DNA of 64,000 nucleotides from Diplonema japonicum (GCA_964019335.1 OZ025650.1:931948-995947); one strand, 5' to 3'. Positions 28,817-39,212 are shown, counted from the stretch's first letter. Translations and numbers: made by a program. Notes: a model not told the origin generated them from the letters alone.

Positions 28817-29884
28817 ATGCCGGCACGACAGAAGAGAAAGGAGGAGCAGGCTGAGGTGCAGCAGAAGAAGAAGCAGAAGGAAGAAGAAGAAGTAGAGCAG
28901 CAGACAGGAGAGGAGGAGGAAGAAGGGGGTCCTATCCCTATCCAGTTCCTTGAGAACCAAGGGGGTCTGAAGGCGTCCGACATCAAGCTTCTTATGGACA
29001 ACGCGTTTTTCACGGTTGAAAGCGTGGCGTACGCCCCGAGAAAGCGGCTGACGCAGATCAAGGGGCTATCTGACGCCAAGGTGGACAGAATTAAGGCAGA
29101 AGTGGACAAGATCATCCCTCTTGGGTTCTGCACCGCGACGGAGTACCATGAGGCGAGGAAGAACATCCTGTCCATCACGACAGGGAGCAGAGAGCTCGAT
29201 AAGTTGCTCGGCGGTGGGTTCGAAACAGGGTCCATCACAGAAATCTTCGGGGAGTTCCGAACAGGGAAGACACAACTGTGTCATACTTTATGTGTGACAT
29301 GCCAGCTACCAATTGAGAAGAGCGGTGGTGAGGGGCGAGCACTTTACATCGACACGGAAGGAACTTTCAGGCCGCAGAGATTGAGGGACATCGCGAAACG
29401 GTATGAATTGGACCCCGATGATGTGCTGGACAACATTGCATATGGGAAGGCACACAACACCGACCACCAGAACCAGTTGCTCATCCAAGCTGCAGCGATG
29501 ATGTCTGAGAACAGGTACGCGCTCATAGTAGTCGACTCGGCGACGGCGCTGTACAGAACGGACTACACAGGACGAGGTGAGCTTGCGGCTAGGCAGCAGC
29601 ACCTTGGGCAGTTCCTCCGCGCCCTTACGAATCTCGCGGAAGAGTACGGCATTGCGGTTGTCATCACTAACCAGGTTGTCGCCACCCCCGACGCCATGCC
29701 TGGCACCTCTGCTCTCAAGCCCATCGGTGGCAACATCATGGCCCACGCATCAACCACCCGTCTCTACCTTCGAAAAGGCGCGCGAGAGAATCGTCTCTGC
29801 AAGATCTTCGACTCGCCATCTCTCCCTGAAGGCGAGGCCCCCTTCGCGATCTTCGAAGATGGAATCGGGGACTCTCGGGACTAG
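28817..29884 (+). CDS. RAD51: RAD51 recombinase
   Basis: 355 aa. After a Lys/Glu/Gln-rich N-terminal extension (residues 1-40) come the helix-hairpin-helix region ([20 protein letters not shown]) and the RecA core with Walker A GEFRTGKT (near residue 145), Walker B LIVVDS, loop L1 with [19 protein letters not shown] and loop L2 with [13 protein letters not shown]. The end is [20 protein letters not shown], close to the canonical eukaryotic RAD51 C-terminus. It forms the filament that drives strand exchange in homologous recombination. Length and motifs are those of RAD51 rather than DMC1 or the RAD51 paralogues. Confidence 0.93.
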   Translation: MPARQKRKEEQAEVQQKKKQKEEEEVEQQTGEEEEEGGPIPIQFLENQGGLKASDIKLLMDNAFFTVESVAYAPRKRLTQIKGLSDAKVDRIKAEVDKIIPLGFCTATEYHEARKNILSITTGSRELDKLLGGGFETGSITEIFGEFRTGKTQLCHTLCVTCQLPIEKSGGEGRALYIDTEGTFRPQRLRDIAKRYELDPDDVLDNIAYGKAHNTDHQNQLLIQAAAMMSENRYALIVVDSATALYRTDYTGRGELAARQQHLGQFLRALTNLAEEYGIAVVITNQVVATPDAMPGTSALKPIGGNIMAHASTTRLYLRKGARENRLCKIFDSPSLPEGEAPFAIFEDGIGDSRD

Positions 29885-30616
29885 AGAAGTGAGAGGAATC
29901 CATAATATTAACAGACACCTTCTATCCCCCTTCTTGTTTTATTTTTGTTCTTCTGCTAGTGGACCGAGAAATACAAAAGGGTTCCATTTCTTGTATTGTA
30001 GCCGTTTGGAGGGCCCTTGCTCTACCTCCCTTTCGTTTCTTTTTATGTTTATCCCATATTCTCCTTTGTTCTTTCGTTCTTAAAATCAGAACAGAGGTTA
30101 AGGGGTAAGGAGAGGGAAAAGGGGTGTCCAAAGATGTTTTTATCCCTCCTCTTATTTTAAGTTTTCCCAATTTCAGCTTTCTTAAAATATGAGGAGAGAT
30201 AAAAGCTATCGTTGTGAACGGAATTTAAAAAAAAAAGAGACTTTGAATCAAGCACCATGTTGGCGTGCAGCAACGAGTACAATAAACCACAACTAGAATG
30301 GAGAAATAAAATGGTAAAAAGAGGGGCCCTTCCTCTCTACCACCACCGATTTTTTTCTGTTTAGAGTCTCTCTCGTTTATTTTTTTTGAAGGAAAGGGCA
30401 AACGAAAGTTCAAGAAGTAAATACAAATGAAACAGTCTTCTCCCTAAAAGTTAGCTTCTCCCTTTCATCCTTCCCCCTCATTGCACCCGTACCCTGTCAA
30501 CCCAGTCCCCCTTTTATCCACACCCCCTTTTTCTTGCTAATTCAATATTTACAAGTGATGGTACTTACCACGCACAGCAGAAGGATCGAGAGAACTCAGC
30601 AATATGTGCCAGTAGG
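29885..30616. other. intergenic spacer, no gene seen
   Basis: About 730 nt of AT-rich and pyrimidine-rich sequence after RAD51. No RNA gene, repeat or ORF with coding character was recognised. Confidence 0.5.
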
Positions 30617-31105
30617 ATGACAGGCGAGCTAGACCCAAAGGTGCCCAAAGGATACCACGACGCAGTCAAGAGGCTTCGTGTCGGGACAGAGAAAAGAGAG
30701 CGCGAGGACACACCCCTGCGGGGTCGTGGAGGGGGGTATGCAGCACGACAGGGCACAGCGACCACAACCCCAACTCGGAGGTTAAGTGTCTCGCCAGGGG
30801 GGAGGTTAAGTGTTTCAACAGGGGGGAAATTCAAGCCCCGGGGTGCTGGGAAGCCGATCATGTACTTGGACCTCAACCTACCACAGGGGAAAAAAGGTAA
30901 AATAGGAATACACCCTGAGGACGATCCTGCACGTCTCGCACGCAACTTTGCCAAGACCTACCAACTCACACCAGCCCTTGAAACCAAGGTACTGTCAGTC
31001 ATCAAGTCACATCTTGAAGACACAGTACCTCTCCTTATCCAGAAGCGTGACACAGCCTGCTGCCCGTTGTGCTGTTCATGTACTTGCCACTCAAAACATC
31101 GTTGA
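30617..31105 (+). CDS. hypothetical protein with kinetoplastid-type C-terminal motif
   Basis: 162 aa. A disordered basic N-terminus contains a near-duplicate RRLSVSPGGRLSVSTGG. Residues about 80-135 form a compact block: PIMYLDLNLPQGKKGKIGIH, then EDDPARLARNFAKTYQL and a final helix. A D-V-N-x-x-P-G-x-x-G-x-I-G-V-x-x-G-D-D-P-x-x-L-A-x-N-F block of this kind occurs at the end of various kinase-linked and coiled-coil proteins of flagellates, from memory. The Cys-rich last 20 residues may be read-through of an unseen intron. Function unknown. Confidence 0.6.
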   Translation: MTGELDPKVPKGYHDAVKRLRVGTEKREREDTPLRGRGGGYAARQGTATTTPTRRLSVSPGGRLSVSTGGKFKPRGAGKPIMYLDLNLPQGKKGKIGIHPEDDPARLARNFAKTYQLTPALETKVLSVIKSHLEDTVPLLIQKRDTACCPLCCSCTCHSKHR

Positions 31106-31162
31106 TTCACACCATGTATTCAGGTTGGACACATTGCTGAAGAGACCCATACAGATTACACA

Positions 31163-31651
31163 ATGGATAAAAGCAACCCCAAACCCACGAAGAACTCTGT
31201 CTCACCGACGAAGGTTGTCCTCCTCCTCCTCATATCTCTCATAGGCATGTGTGCTTCCTACATATATAGAACACAGCGTGGTGCGCGGTTGGGGCTGATC
31301 GTGTCGTGTGTTGTGCTGCCGCCGTTGATAGTAGTGGCTAGAGACGTGGTGCAAGCCTCTGGAGTTATGGTGTCTGCAGGGTTAACTGTGTGTGGGTGGG
31401 GTTTCATCAGCTGTGTAGTATTGATAGCAGTTGGAAGTTCTCGAGGCTGGGTGGCTATTAGCATCGCGGGCATAGCTGTCTGTGTGTGCTACGCCAGCTA
31501 CAAAATAGTAGCTATTTTTAGAACAAAGAAAGCCGATGTAGAACAAGCGCTATCCCATCCTCAAGCGCCGCCTCAGTTGTATCCTACTTACCCTCAGCCC
31601 ATCCAGGGCCTGCCTCACCCCCCTCCTCACTTGCAGCCTTGTGTCGTTTAG
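31163..31651 (+). CDS. small four-helix membrane protein
   Basis: 162 aa with four hydrophobic segments (about residues 17-34, 44-63, 69-90, 95-115), very short loops, a basic patch (IFRTKKADVE) and a Pro-rich cytosolic tail (LYPTYPQPIQGLPHPPP). No family recognised. The gene lies 57 nt after its neighbour, the tight same-strand spacing typical of this window. An acceptor-like TTCAG lies about 40 nt upstream of the ATG. Confidence 0.6.
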   Translation: MDKSNPKPTKNSVSPTKVVLLLLISLIGMCASYIYRTQRGARLGLIVSCVVLPPLIVVARDVVQASGVMVSAGLTVCGWGFISCVVLIAVGSSRGWVAISIAGIAVCVCYASYKIVAIFRTKKADVEQALSHPQAPPQLYPTYPQPIQGLPHPPPHLQPCVV

Positions 31652-31823
31652 CTGCCAGTTTCTATGAGCACATATCACAGTTTTTTTTTTTTTTTTTTTT
31701 TGTGTGAATCTGTGATGGTTGCTTTCTATTACCTTTGTAGATGCTAGCTCTTTCTTACCTCCCTTTCCCGAAACAGCAGCTTGGTGTTCCTCGTGACCGC
31801 CACTCATCACAGGAAGCAGGCAT
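31652..31823. other. short spacer with T run
   Basis: Contains a perfect T run at about 31681-31700, then a polypyrimidine tract and two CACAG/AACAG acceptor-like sites before the next start. Confidence 0.5.
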
Positions 31824-32018
31824 ATGCCGCCTTGCTGGCTTCAGTCCACCGAAGCACAGCTGGTTTTTTCCGCCACCTGCGTTCTGGGGGCTGCCAGCCT
31901 TGTTGTCATTTGGCGAACGCTATTGCTTAACCATTCAAACGCTAGTTTGCGAACTGCGTTGAAAAAGCATGACAAGCGATGGGTGAACAGCAGCCTCTGG
32001 GAACCGCTGAACGGGTAG
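31824..32018 (+). CDS. 64-aa single-span membrane protein
   Basis: Tiny protein with one membrane helix (residues about 13-32, LVFSATCVLGAASLVVIWRT) and a polar C-terminal tail ending RWVNSSLWEPLNG. The ATG follows TCACAG by 13 nt, and the next gene begins 62 nt after its stop, so the slot fits a real gene. Size and layout recall small respiratory-chain or MICOS-type mitochondrial subunits, but no family match can be claimed. Confidence 0.5.
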   Translation: MPPCWLQSTEAQLVFSATCVLGAASLVVIWRTLLLNHSNASLRTALKKHDKRWVNSSLWEPLNG

Positions 32019-32079
32019 ATGTATGAGTATTCTTCTTTGCTATACACTGCATACTTTGAGCCACCACAGAGGTTTTAAA

Positions 32080-33239
32080 ATGACCTTAGAAGCGACGTAC
32101 ATATGTGTAGATAACAGTGAGACCATGCGCAATGGCGACTACTCACCAACACGGCTGCAAGCGGTGAGCAATGCGTGCAACGTCCTTGCAGCACAAAAGA
32201 CCCAGGTGAACCCTGAGAATGGTGTGGGCTTTCTCACCATGGGCAACGACCGCGTTAGGATAGTAGAGACCCTGACTCCCGATCTGAACCGCCTCCTGAG
32301 CTCTCTCACACACATCACGCCGGGTGGCTCTCTGGACCTCGTGAAGGGTCTTCAGGTTTGCCAGCTGGGCCTCAAGCACAGGATGAACAAGAACCAAAGG
32401 CAGCGTATTGTGGCCTTCGTGGGGAGCAAAGTGAACTCGACGGAGAAGGAACTGGTGACCCTTGCAAAAAAATTGAAGAAGCATTCAGTGAGCGTCGACA
32501 TCGTGTGCTTTGGGTGTGAAGAAAATGTGAAGTTAATGCAGGCCTTTATCGACAACGTGAACAGCAAACAACAGGACAAGGACACGTCGCACTTGCTTGT
32601 GGTGAAAGAAGGGCAGAGCGTTGCGGACTGTCTGCTGTCGTCGCCTATCCTGAACCCTGATGGCACTGGCGGCGGCGGCGGCGGCGGCAGTGATGCTATG
32701 TTTGGGGTTGACCCGAACCTGGACCCTGAGCTGGCGATGGTGCTGAGAATGTCAATGGAGGAAGAAAGAGCGAGACAAGAAAAGGCGAAGGCGGAGTCGG
32801 AGTCCAAGGGTGGTGACGCTGACATGCCACAGGCGGAGACGCAGGCGGCTGCTGCTGCTCCCGCTGTCATGAACGAAGACGATGACCTGGCTCGTGCCAT
32901 CGCACTAAGCATGCAAGAGACGCAACCCGCGACAGACGAGCCTGTGAAGGAAACGCAGCCCGCGTCCATGGAAGTGGATGGGTATGCCACCGTCGACACA
33001 CACACACACACACACACGCACACACACACAGGGAAGAAGAGCTTACTGAAGAACAACAGATGGAGCTGGCACTGAAAATGTCTATGCAAGAAACAGCAGA
33101 CCCTGAGGTATGCCAAAAGTACAAACCAACCTCATCACAGCTCGACGCGCTCATGGGAGACGAAGACCTCGCTGCGGAGGTGGCAGCGCAGCTTGGTGTT
33201 GATGCTTCGAAAGAGAAAGACAAAGCAAATGACAAATAA
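32080..33239 (+). CDS. RPN10: RPN10/PSMD4, 26S proteasome ubiquitin receptor
   Basis: Exons 32080-32981, 33032-33107 and 33141-33239 give 358 aa. The N-terminal VWA domain starts MTLEATYICVDNSETMRNGD and contains NPENGVGFLTMGND and RQRIVAFVGS, as in PSMD4. Three UIM-like helices follow: DPELAMVLRMSMEEE, DDLARAIALSMQETQ and, only after splicing, QQMELALKMSMQET. Intron 1 (50 nt) is mostly a CA microsatellite; skipping it ends the frame in His/Thr repeats and a stop. Intron 2 (33 nt) is divisible by three, so its removal is inferred from the GTATG...CACAG pattern. RPN10 sits in the regulatory particle and captures polyubiquitin. Confidence 0.93.
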
Positions 33240-33677
33240 AAATTGGTTAAAACAATGAACAAGGCCAAGTAATTTTTTTTCTATATTTGGTGCCTTGTTT
33301 GTTGTTTTTCTCAGTTTTTTTTTAGAGTTTTGGTTGGGTTTTGAAGGAGAGAAGGGGGTTGTTCCTTTATTATTTTTATTTATTATTGTCCAGGAAAAAA
33401 AAAGAAAAAAAAAGAGGAAAGCCTACCTATTTAGAGAAAGGGGGGCGACAGGTGTGCTTAGAAAGAGGGAAAAAAGTGTGTTTCGTTAACCCAAAGGAGA
33501 GTAAGGTTCGCCCCCCTTCCACTAATACCCATACCCCGATTCCCTCGTTCCCCCATAACAATAGGCTAACCTAGCAGAGATAGGTTCTTTTAGCATCCTA
33601 CTTACCTTTTATTTTCTGTCTTGGTGTATTATTCAACTCTCTTGTTCGCTACAACCTATCTACCGCAGCACTTAGCT
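33240..33677. other. intergenic spacer
   Basis: About 440 nt of T-rich then A/G-rich sequence; no gene seen. Ends in a T/C-rich tract and CTACCGCAG nine bases before the next ATG. Confidence 0.5.
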
Positions 33678-35456
33678 ATGTCGGAAACGGTTAGCGAAGA
33701 GAAGAAAGATTTGGAGAAGACAATAAACGAAGCAGCCGCGAGCATACCCACAAAGGGGAATGACCATTTGCTGAAGTGTGACACTTTTGACTACTATGCC
33801 ACCGAGGGCACGCTGCGAAAGGAAATTATAAAGAAAATCGGACAGAATTTAGGCGATGTTAAGTTCACTCCCAGCGCAGAGCCAACCAGACTCGAGAAGG
33901 TAATTCCAGGCCTTGTCAGAATCGGGAAGAACCCCTCCAGCTCTGTTGCTTACTTCTCGTTCGCCTCGGAAGAAGCAAAACTGAAGGGCATGGAATTCCT
34001 GAAATACTTAAAAGGCAAACGAAGCACACCGTGGGCCGTGCACGAGGCATCGAAGTCAGACGTCGACTACTTCAAGACGAAGAACAAAGAGCAGATTAAG
34101 CGGGCCATCAACGAACAAGGCGGAGAAGGGAAGAAGCCCAAGTACTCTTCCATCCACGACTTTACAGAACCGCTGTACAAGATGCCGTATGAGGAGCAGT
34201 TGAAGCAGAAGGAGAAGAACATCATGGGGCACCTCCGCAAAATGAAAGGCAACATCATGTGGTCATACAAAAACGACACCCTTCCTGGCTGGGTTGCGCA
34301 GACGAAGGAAGCTTGTCCGTTGGAGTGTGTCATCCCCAGTCCTGTGGTCGAGGGCTACCGCAACAAAGTGGAGTTCAGCATTGGCTACGACAAAGACCAG
34401 AAGCCCGCGGTAGGGTTCTTGTTTGGAAAGACGCACGAGGCACGCGGGTGGATTGAGGGGCCGTACGATATGAGGATCGTGTCGGGACACGCGAAGAGTG
34501 TCGCGAAAAAGTTCTCCGAGTACATGGGCGAGTCAGGCTACAAGCCGTATGATAAGTTCACCCACACTGGGGTGTGGCGCACTCTGCTCATCAGGGAGGG
34601 CGTGTCAAGAGAAGACGGTGGTGCAGTGCTCCTTGTCGATGTGCAGGTTAACTTTGAGGATGAGAACGAGAAGCTTAAGGACATCATGAAAGGACTCTCG
34701 AAGACCTTCTTGGAATGGTCCCAAATCAAGCCCAGTGAATCGACGCCTGAGGCACCTCATATTGGGAGCCTATCAGTGTCATACCACACGTGTATCAACA
34801 ACATGTGCCCCGAGGATGCGCCTTGCAAAATCTTACTAGGGTCAGACTTCATCGAGGACTGTGCGAACGGGTTCCGCTTCAAGGTAAGTGCGCGCTCATT
34901 CTTCCAAGTGAACAGTAAGGGGAATGAAGTGCTGCTCAACACTATCGCAAAGTACGCAGAACTGAACAAAGACACGGTGCTGCTTGACCTGTGCTGCGGG
35001 ACAGGCACCATCGGGATATCTCTTGCTAACTCAGTGCAGAAGGTGATCGGCATCGACATTGCGAAGTCGTCCATCGAAGATGCGAAGTTGAACGCCTTGG
35101 CCAACGGCGTTAGCAACGTTGAGTACTACTGCGGGAAATGCGAGGATCTTGTGGAGGACATTCTCAGCAGGTACAAGTCAAATGCCAATGTAGTGGCCGT
35201 AGTCGACCCACCCAGAGGGGGACTGCACAAAAAGGTCCTGTCTTTCCTGAGATGCAGCAACCTCCAGCGCTTCGTGTATGTCAGCTGCAACCAAAACTCT
35301 CTTGTGGAGAACACTACACTGCTATGCAAACCGCCTTCCTTGAAGCTGCAGAGCCAGCCTTTTGCGCCAGTGAAGTCGATCGGTGTAGATCTGTTCCCTC
35401 ACTGTGACCAGCAGGAACTTGTGGTGCTCTTCGAAAGACAGAGTAAGCAGGCATGA
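33678..35456 (+). CDS. TRMT2A/TRM2-type tRNA (uracil-5-)-methyltransferase
   Basis: 592 aa. The C-terminal SAM methyltransferase domain has motif I LLDLCCGTGTIG (near residue 438), VIGIDIAKSSIEDAK, the P-loop-like VVDPPRGGLHKK and the catalytic VSCNQ with its nucleophilic Cys. These are hallmarks of the TrmA/RumA family that makes m5U54 in tRNA. The N-terminal region (residues about 60-130) is an RRM-like fold, as in animal TRMT2A. The PGW and YRNKVEFSIG segments are also typical. The Fe-S Cys cluster of RumA is not evident. The start was chosen at the first ATG after CCGCAG. Confidence 0.88.
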   Translation: MSETVSEEKKDLEKTINEAAASIPTKGNDHLLKCDTFDYYATEGTLRKEIIKKIGQNLGDVKFTPSAEPTRLEKVIPGLVRIGKNPSSSVAYFSFASEEAKLKGMEFLKYLKGKRSTPWAVHEASKSDVDYFKTKNKEQIKRAINEQGGEGKKPKYSSIHDFTEPLYKMPYEEQLKQKEKNIMGHLRKMKGNIMWSYKNDTLPGWVAQTKEACPLECVIPSPVVEGYRNKVEFSIGYDKDQKPAVGFLFGKTHEARGWIEGPYDMRIVSGHAKSVAKKFSEYMGESGYKPYDKFTHTGVWRTLLIREGVSREDGGAVLLVDVQVNFEDENEKLKDIMKGLSKTFLEWSQIKPSESTPEAPHIGSLSVSYHTCINNMCPEDAPCKILLGSDFIEDCANGFRFKVSARSFFQVNSKGNEVLLNTIAKYAELNKDTVLLDLCCGTGTIGISLANSVQKVIGIDIAKSSIEDAKLNALANGVSNVEYYCGKCEDLVEDILSRYKSNANVVAVVDPPRGGLHKKVLSFLRCSNLQRFVYVSCNQNSLVENTTLLCKPPSLKLQSQPFAPVKSIGVDLFPHCDQQELVVLFERQSKQA

Positions 35457-35592
35457 GTTATATGTACTTTTACTTTCCTTTTTCTTTACTGTTCTCTTAA
35501 GCGTCACAATTTGTTATCATGGTGTTCTTGTTGATGCTCCCTGCATTGTTTAAAACACAATTGACAGAATTTGCGAAAAAAAAAGGGGTAAA

Positions 35593-36050
35593 ATGTTTAA
35601 GGGAGCACCCCCGAAGGGGTATAGTACCCCGCGTGACCCCCCGAAGATGGCAGCAGGAACGCAGATGTGTCAAAAGTGCCGCCAGCTGGGGCACTGGACG
35701 TATGAGTGTCAGAATGGTGAGGTGTATTTGTCGAGGCCGAGCAGGACCCAGGTATTGGAGAATCCGTCACTGAAGAAGGTGTCGGTGATGGAGACGACAG
35801 TGCCGGTGGGGGAGGAAAAGTCTGCAGGACTGAGGAAGCTTCACGCGAAGTTGGCGTCCCTGAAGTCAAAAAACAAGCGTAAGCGCGAAGATACTGACTC
35901 GGACTCGGACTCCGACTCCGACTCCTCCAGCTCCAGCTCTAGTTCCTCTTCTTCTTCATCCTCCTCTTCATCCTCTTCGTCAAGCAGGTATGCATCACAA
36001 ACGAATTAAACTTATCTAGAAAAAAGAAGAAGAAGAAGAGCAGGAAGTGA
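35593..36050 (+). CDS. ZCCHC10-like zinc-knuckle protein
   Basis: Exons 35593-35987 and 36020-36050 give 141 aa. The CCHC knuckle is Cys26-x2-Cys29-x4-His34-x4-Cys39 in [14 protein letters not shown], followed by the conserved [15 protein letters not shown] Ser/Asp run and a Lys-rich end follow. The 32-nt intron (GTATGC...ATCTAG) replaces a non-conserved end by a poly-Lys tail of the kind found in ZCCHC10 relatives, which supports the splice. The family is nuclear and poorly understood; RNA or protein binding is likely. Confidence 0.85.
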
Positions 36051-36175
36051 GGATCAATACCTGTCAAGTGGTAGGGTTTTAACCCTTTTAACAGTTGTTA
36101 AACAGTCAGTTTTCAGTACACTTTTCTCGATGCTTTTGTGGCTCGCTTTGTAGGGTTGAAAGGTCAACAGGCAAC

Positions 36176-37345
36176 ATGGACGTAGAAAGCCTGAAGGGTG
36201 TGTGGGGCCATGTAGCAGACGGCGGGGTCGATAGGTTTTTGGAGAACGAACTGCACATAACAGATGAGGTTGATGAAGAAGAGATACCAACGGTAGCATG
36301 GCTGGGGAAGCACTCGCAAGCTGACAGTCAGGGGGTGCATGGGGTAGTGGCGGAGGGGTTCACGCTGGTGAAGGACTGCATTGAACAGAAGAAGCGAGTG
36401 ATCGATGTTGACACAACACAGGATGGGACAGAGGGATGTCACGACACTATTGGTGAGGTGATACGGGAGTTCGAGGCTCTGCACGGCGTGGAGGTGCTGC
36501 ATGCGACAGAGTGTGGCAGCAGGATGTTTGGGTGGGGGTCACAAGACTCTGATTTCGACATCAAGCTGGTCTACAAACATCCTGTGGAGAGATACATCAG
36601 CATCAAGCAACGCGATCAGCCCTCCCGGCTGTCATACGTGTGCTGGGCCAACCTCCACACAGCCTGCCCCATCGACATCACCATCATCGGCTGGGACGTC
36701 CACCACTTTCTCGAGCTCATCCAAGACTCGAACCCCACTGCACTGGACTGTTTGTACAGCCCTGTGGTGTGGAAGGGTACTCCCTCCCCCTTCGATGACC
36801 TAAAGAAAAGCGTCCCTGGCCACCTCTCCATCATCAAGTACGTGCAGTCCCGCATGTCCATTGTGCACTCGACAACCCTGCGTCATCTGAGGAAACAAAT
36901 TAATCCTAAACGCGCAAAAAAGTCAAAGACTAAGGACCACCCCCCTGAGCCCACACACATCAAGCCCAAGGAATACATCATCATGGTGCGCTGCATGGCA
37001 GAAGTGACATTGATGCTGGCTTCGTCTGCAGCCTTCCCGCTGCCAATGCCTTTCCAGGAGTTATGGTCTGCGTACCGTAGGGAGCATGCGGTGTCCGATG
37101 ATGTGAACGCATGGGTGACTGCTTATCTGGAGAACAAAACAAAGCTGTCGAAGTATCACTCGAGCAACATGATGGCAGAGAGGTCTGCGCCCATTGAAGA
37201 TTTTGTTTTCTCAAAGTATCAAGCCTTCTACGACAAACTAGGCGACAGCGAGGAAGGTGAGCCATCTCTCAGGCGCTCCCTGTACCGCCGTCCCTTGGCA
37301 CATGCGTATCTCAACACTATGTTGAGGCGCATCGTTTTGCGCTAG
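36176..37345 (+). CDS. RlaP-type nucleotidyltransferase (DNA pol beta fold)
   Basis: 389 aa from the ATG at 36176, which follows GTCAACAG. The core has the nucleotidyltransferase signature G-S-R-M-F-G-W-G-S-Q-D-S-D-F-D-I-K (residues about 112-128) with both metal Asp, then VYKHPVERYIS, a third acidic residue in CPIDITIIGWD and the SNPTALDCLYSPVVW block. This layout is that of the predicted nucleotidyltransferases of the RNA-repair-associated PF10127 group, best known from bacteria and phages. An insertion rich in Lys/Pro (residues about 240-265) is unusual. Substrate unknown; active-site residues look intact. Confidence 0.8.
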   Translation: MDVESLKGVWGHVADGGVDRFLENELHITDEVDEEEIPTVAWLGKHSQADSQGVHGVVAEGFTLVKDCIEQKKRVIDVDTTQDGTEGCHDTIGEVIREFEALHGVEVLHATECGSRMFGWGSQDSDFDIKLVYKHPVERYISIKQRDQPSRLSYVCWANLHTACPIDITIIGWDVHHFLELIQDSNPTALDCLYSPVVWKGTPSPFDDLKKSVPGHLSIIKYVQSRMSIVHSTTLRHLRKQINPKRAKKSKTKDHPPEPTHIKPKEYIIMVRCMAEVTLMLASSAAFPLPMPFQELWSAYRREHAVSDDVNAWVTAYLENKTKLSKYHSSNMMAERSAPIEDFVFSKYQAFYDKLGDSEEGEPSLRRSLYRRPLAHAYLNTMLRRIVLR

Positions 37346-37413
37346 TCATTCTAACCACATGGCTGATTAATAGCATTCGCCGAGCATTCTGTACTTAGGT
37401 CACACAGGTTGGA

Positions 37414-39162
37414 ATGGATGACGTGCTGTGGGAATATTACAAAGGGTGCAGGTTTGTAGATTGTGAGATAGTTGATGGCGCAGATGCCGAACGCAAATGG
37501 GGGTGCCACAGGGTGGTGTTAGCAGCCAACAGCTCGTACTTCGATGCCCTCTTCGCACCGGAGCAGGTGGTGCAAGAAGCACAAGACACACAAGGGTCAG
37601 TCATCGGCACCCTGTCGCAGGCTATTGTAAGACTGCCTTTTCCGCAACAAGCAACACATGTTTTTGGGGACATTGTATCTTACCTGTACAATCAAAGCGT
37701 GCAGAATGACATCCCACTAGAGGACACGGTCCCTCTGCTTGTGCTGGCAGCCCTGCTGGGAATGGACGGGCTTAGCGTGAAACTGTACAACGCTCTCATG
37801 CAGCTGTCGTCCTCACCAACAGAATGCGTAGCTGTACTTAGCCTGCTAACGGATCAATGGCTTAAAGATCTAGATTCGGTAGTTTGTAAAGCAGCACTCA
37901 GTGCATCTATCAATCACCAGGCCATGGCCGTCGCAGTGCGAGGCGCTCGTGAAGCGGCAGTACGATGTAAAGCACTTCACAAGCACTGTGTTGGCACGCT
38001 AGTACCATCTCTGACTGATCTGTGTCTTGAGGAACTCCCCCCCGAGTCTCTGCTGTCCATTTTGCAGCACAGCACACAAGACGCTGCAACTACCTCCTCC
38101 TTGGTATCCAAGTACATCATCAAGAAGGAAGCTTCTTCTGTTCCAGATAACGTCTTCTCGCAACTCTGTCTGCACGTGACTAACATTCCGGCAGTGGACC
38201 TTACTTCCATACTGAAGGTAGCTATCGAGAGGAAGGAGGGAACCTTGATCAAGAAATGTCTCTCGGCCGCGTCAGATGCGTACGACAAGGTGGACGGCTT
38301 GGACAACGAGCTGCTCAACGTCCTCGATTCCGGTGGACTGAAAAGAAAGCGGAGCCCCGACAGCAGCGAGAAGGAATCTAAAGACTCGTCACACGTTGCC
38401 ATCCCCCCCAACAAGGAGAGGGAATCACAGGGTGCATCAGACACCTCACAGACATCATCGGCCCCGTTGGTTTCTTCGTCGCCTGACAAGCTGCCACAGC
38501 TTACGGGGGGTTCGGACGTGCTGTTTGGTGGGACATTGCAGGAAAAGGGGTTCGAGGAGGAGGACGAAGAGGAGAAAGAGAAGGAAGCGATAGATGCTGT
38601 TTTGACAATGTCTCAGTCGCAGGACTGTGCAGGGGTGCAAAAGGTGATGGAAAGGCTACATACAGCTATGGCGTCTCATAGAAAGAAAAGGAAGGTAATA
38701 TGCAAAAACACAATCATCGAGACGAAGACTGAAGTGTACCATAAGGTGGAGCACGTGCGGAAGCATTGCAGCGAGCTGTGGAGCGGTGTCGAAGACACCT
38801 TGGGCGCCATGATGGACGAGCTTGCGAACATGACTGCTGCGGTGAAGAAAGACGTAGAAGGGAAGACAGTAGTTCTGGAGGAGCTGCGCCAGAAATGTGA
38901 TGGTCTCGAGGAGGAGGTACTTACCTCCAAACAACAATGCGCATTCGTCGATGATTTCCTACAAAAGATAAGAATGCACACCAGTTCACAGATCCAAGCT
39001 GCGGGACACTGCAGCAAGCAGCTGGTCACAACACTGAAAGAAGATGCAGATAGCGCAGTGAGCGAGCTGGAGAAGAAGCTGAATAACGTTGCCGACAAGA
39101 ACACTGGGGCACTGAAGAGACTGTCGGCGCTGCTAGCAAGCGAGCTGTCGATGGACACGTGA
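37414..39162 (+). CDS. BTB/POZ protein with C-terminal coiled coil
   Basis: 582 aa. Residues about 10-110 form a BTB domain (FVDCEIVDG..., CHRVVLAANSSYFDALF, then VFGDIVSYLYNQSV). A BACK-like helical region follows to about residue 290. The middle is low complexity with a basic KRKRSPDSSEKE patch and an acidic run (EEEDEEEKEKEAID). The last 180 residues form a coiled coil (VKKDVEGKTVVLEELRQKC...). BTB proteins often present substrates to CUL3 ligases or oligomerise; which applies is unknown. The start follows CACACAG by six bases. Confidence 0.8.
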   Translation: MDDVLWEYYKGCRFVDCEIVDGADAERKWGCHRVVLAANSSYFDALFAPEQVVQEAQDTQGSVIGTLSQAIVRLPFPQQATHVFGDIVSYLYNQSVQNDIPLEDTVPLLVLAALLGMDGLSVKLYNALMQLSSSPTECVAVLSLLTDQWLKDLDSVVCKAALSASINHQAMAVAVRGAREAAVRCKALHKHCVGTLVPSLTDLCLEELPPESLLSILQHSTQDAATTSSLVSKYIIKKEASSVPDNVFSQLCLHVTNIPAVDLTSILKVAIERKEGTLIKKCLSAASDAYDKVDGLDNELLNVLDSGGLKRKRSPDSSEKESKDSSHVAIPPNKERESQGASDTSQTSSAPLVSSSPDKLPQLTGGSDVLFGGTLQEKGFEEEDEEEKEKEAIDAVLTMSQSQDCAGVQKVMERLHTAMASHRKKRKVICKNTIIETKTEVYHKVEHVRKHCSELWSGVEDTLGAMMDELANMTAAVKKDVEGKTVVLEELRQKCDGLEEEVLTSKQQCAFVDDFLQKIRMHTSSQIQAAGHCSKQLVTTLKEDADSAVSELEKKLNNVADKNTGALKRLSALLASELSMDT

Positions 39163-39212
39163 AAATCTTGTTTTGTTGTTGCCGTAATAACAACCACCCC
39201 ACCCAGGTACAC

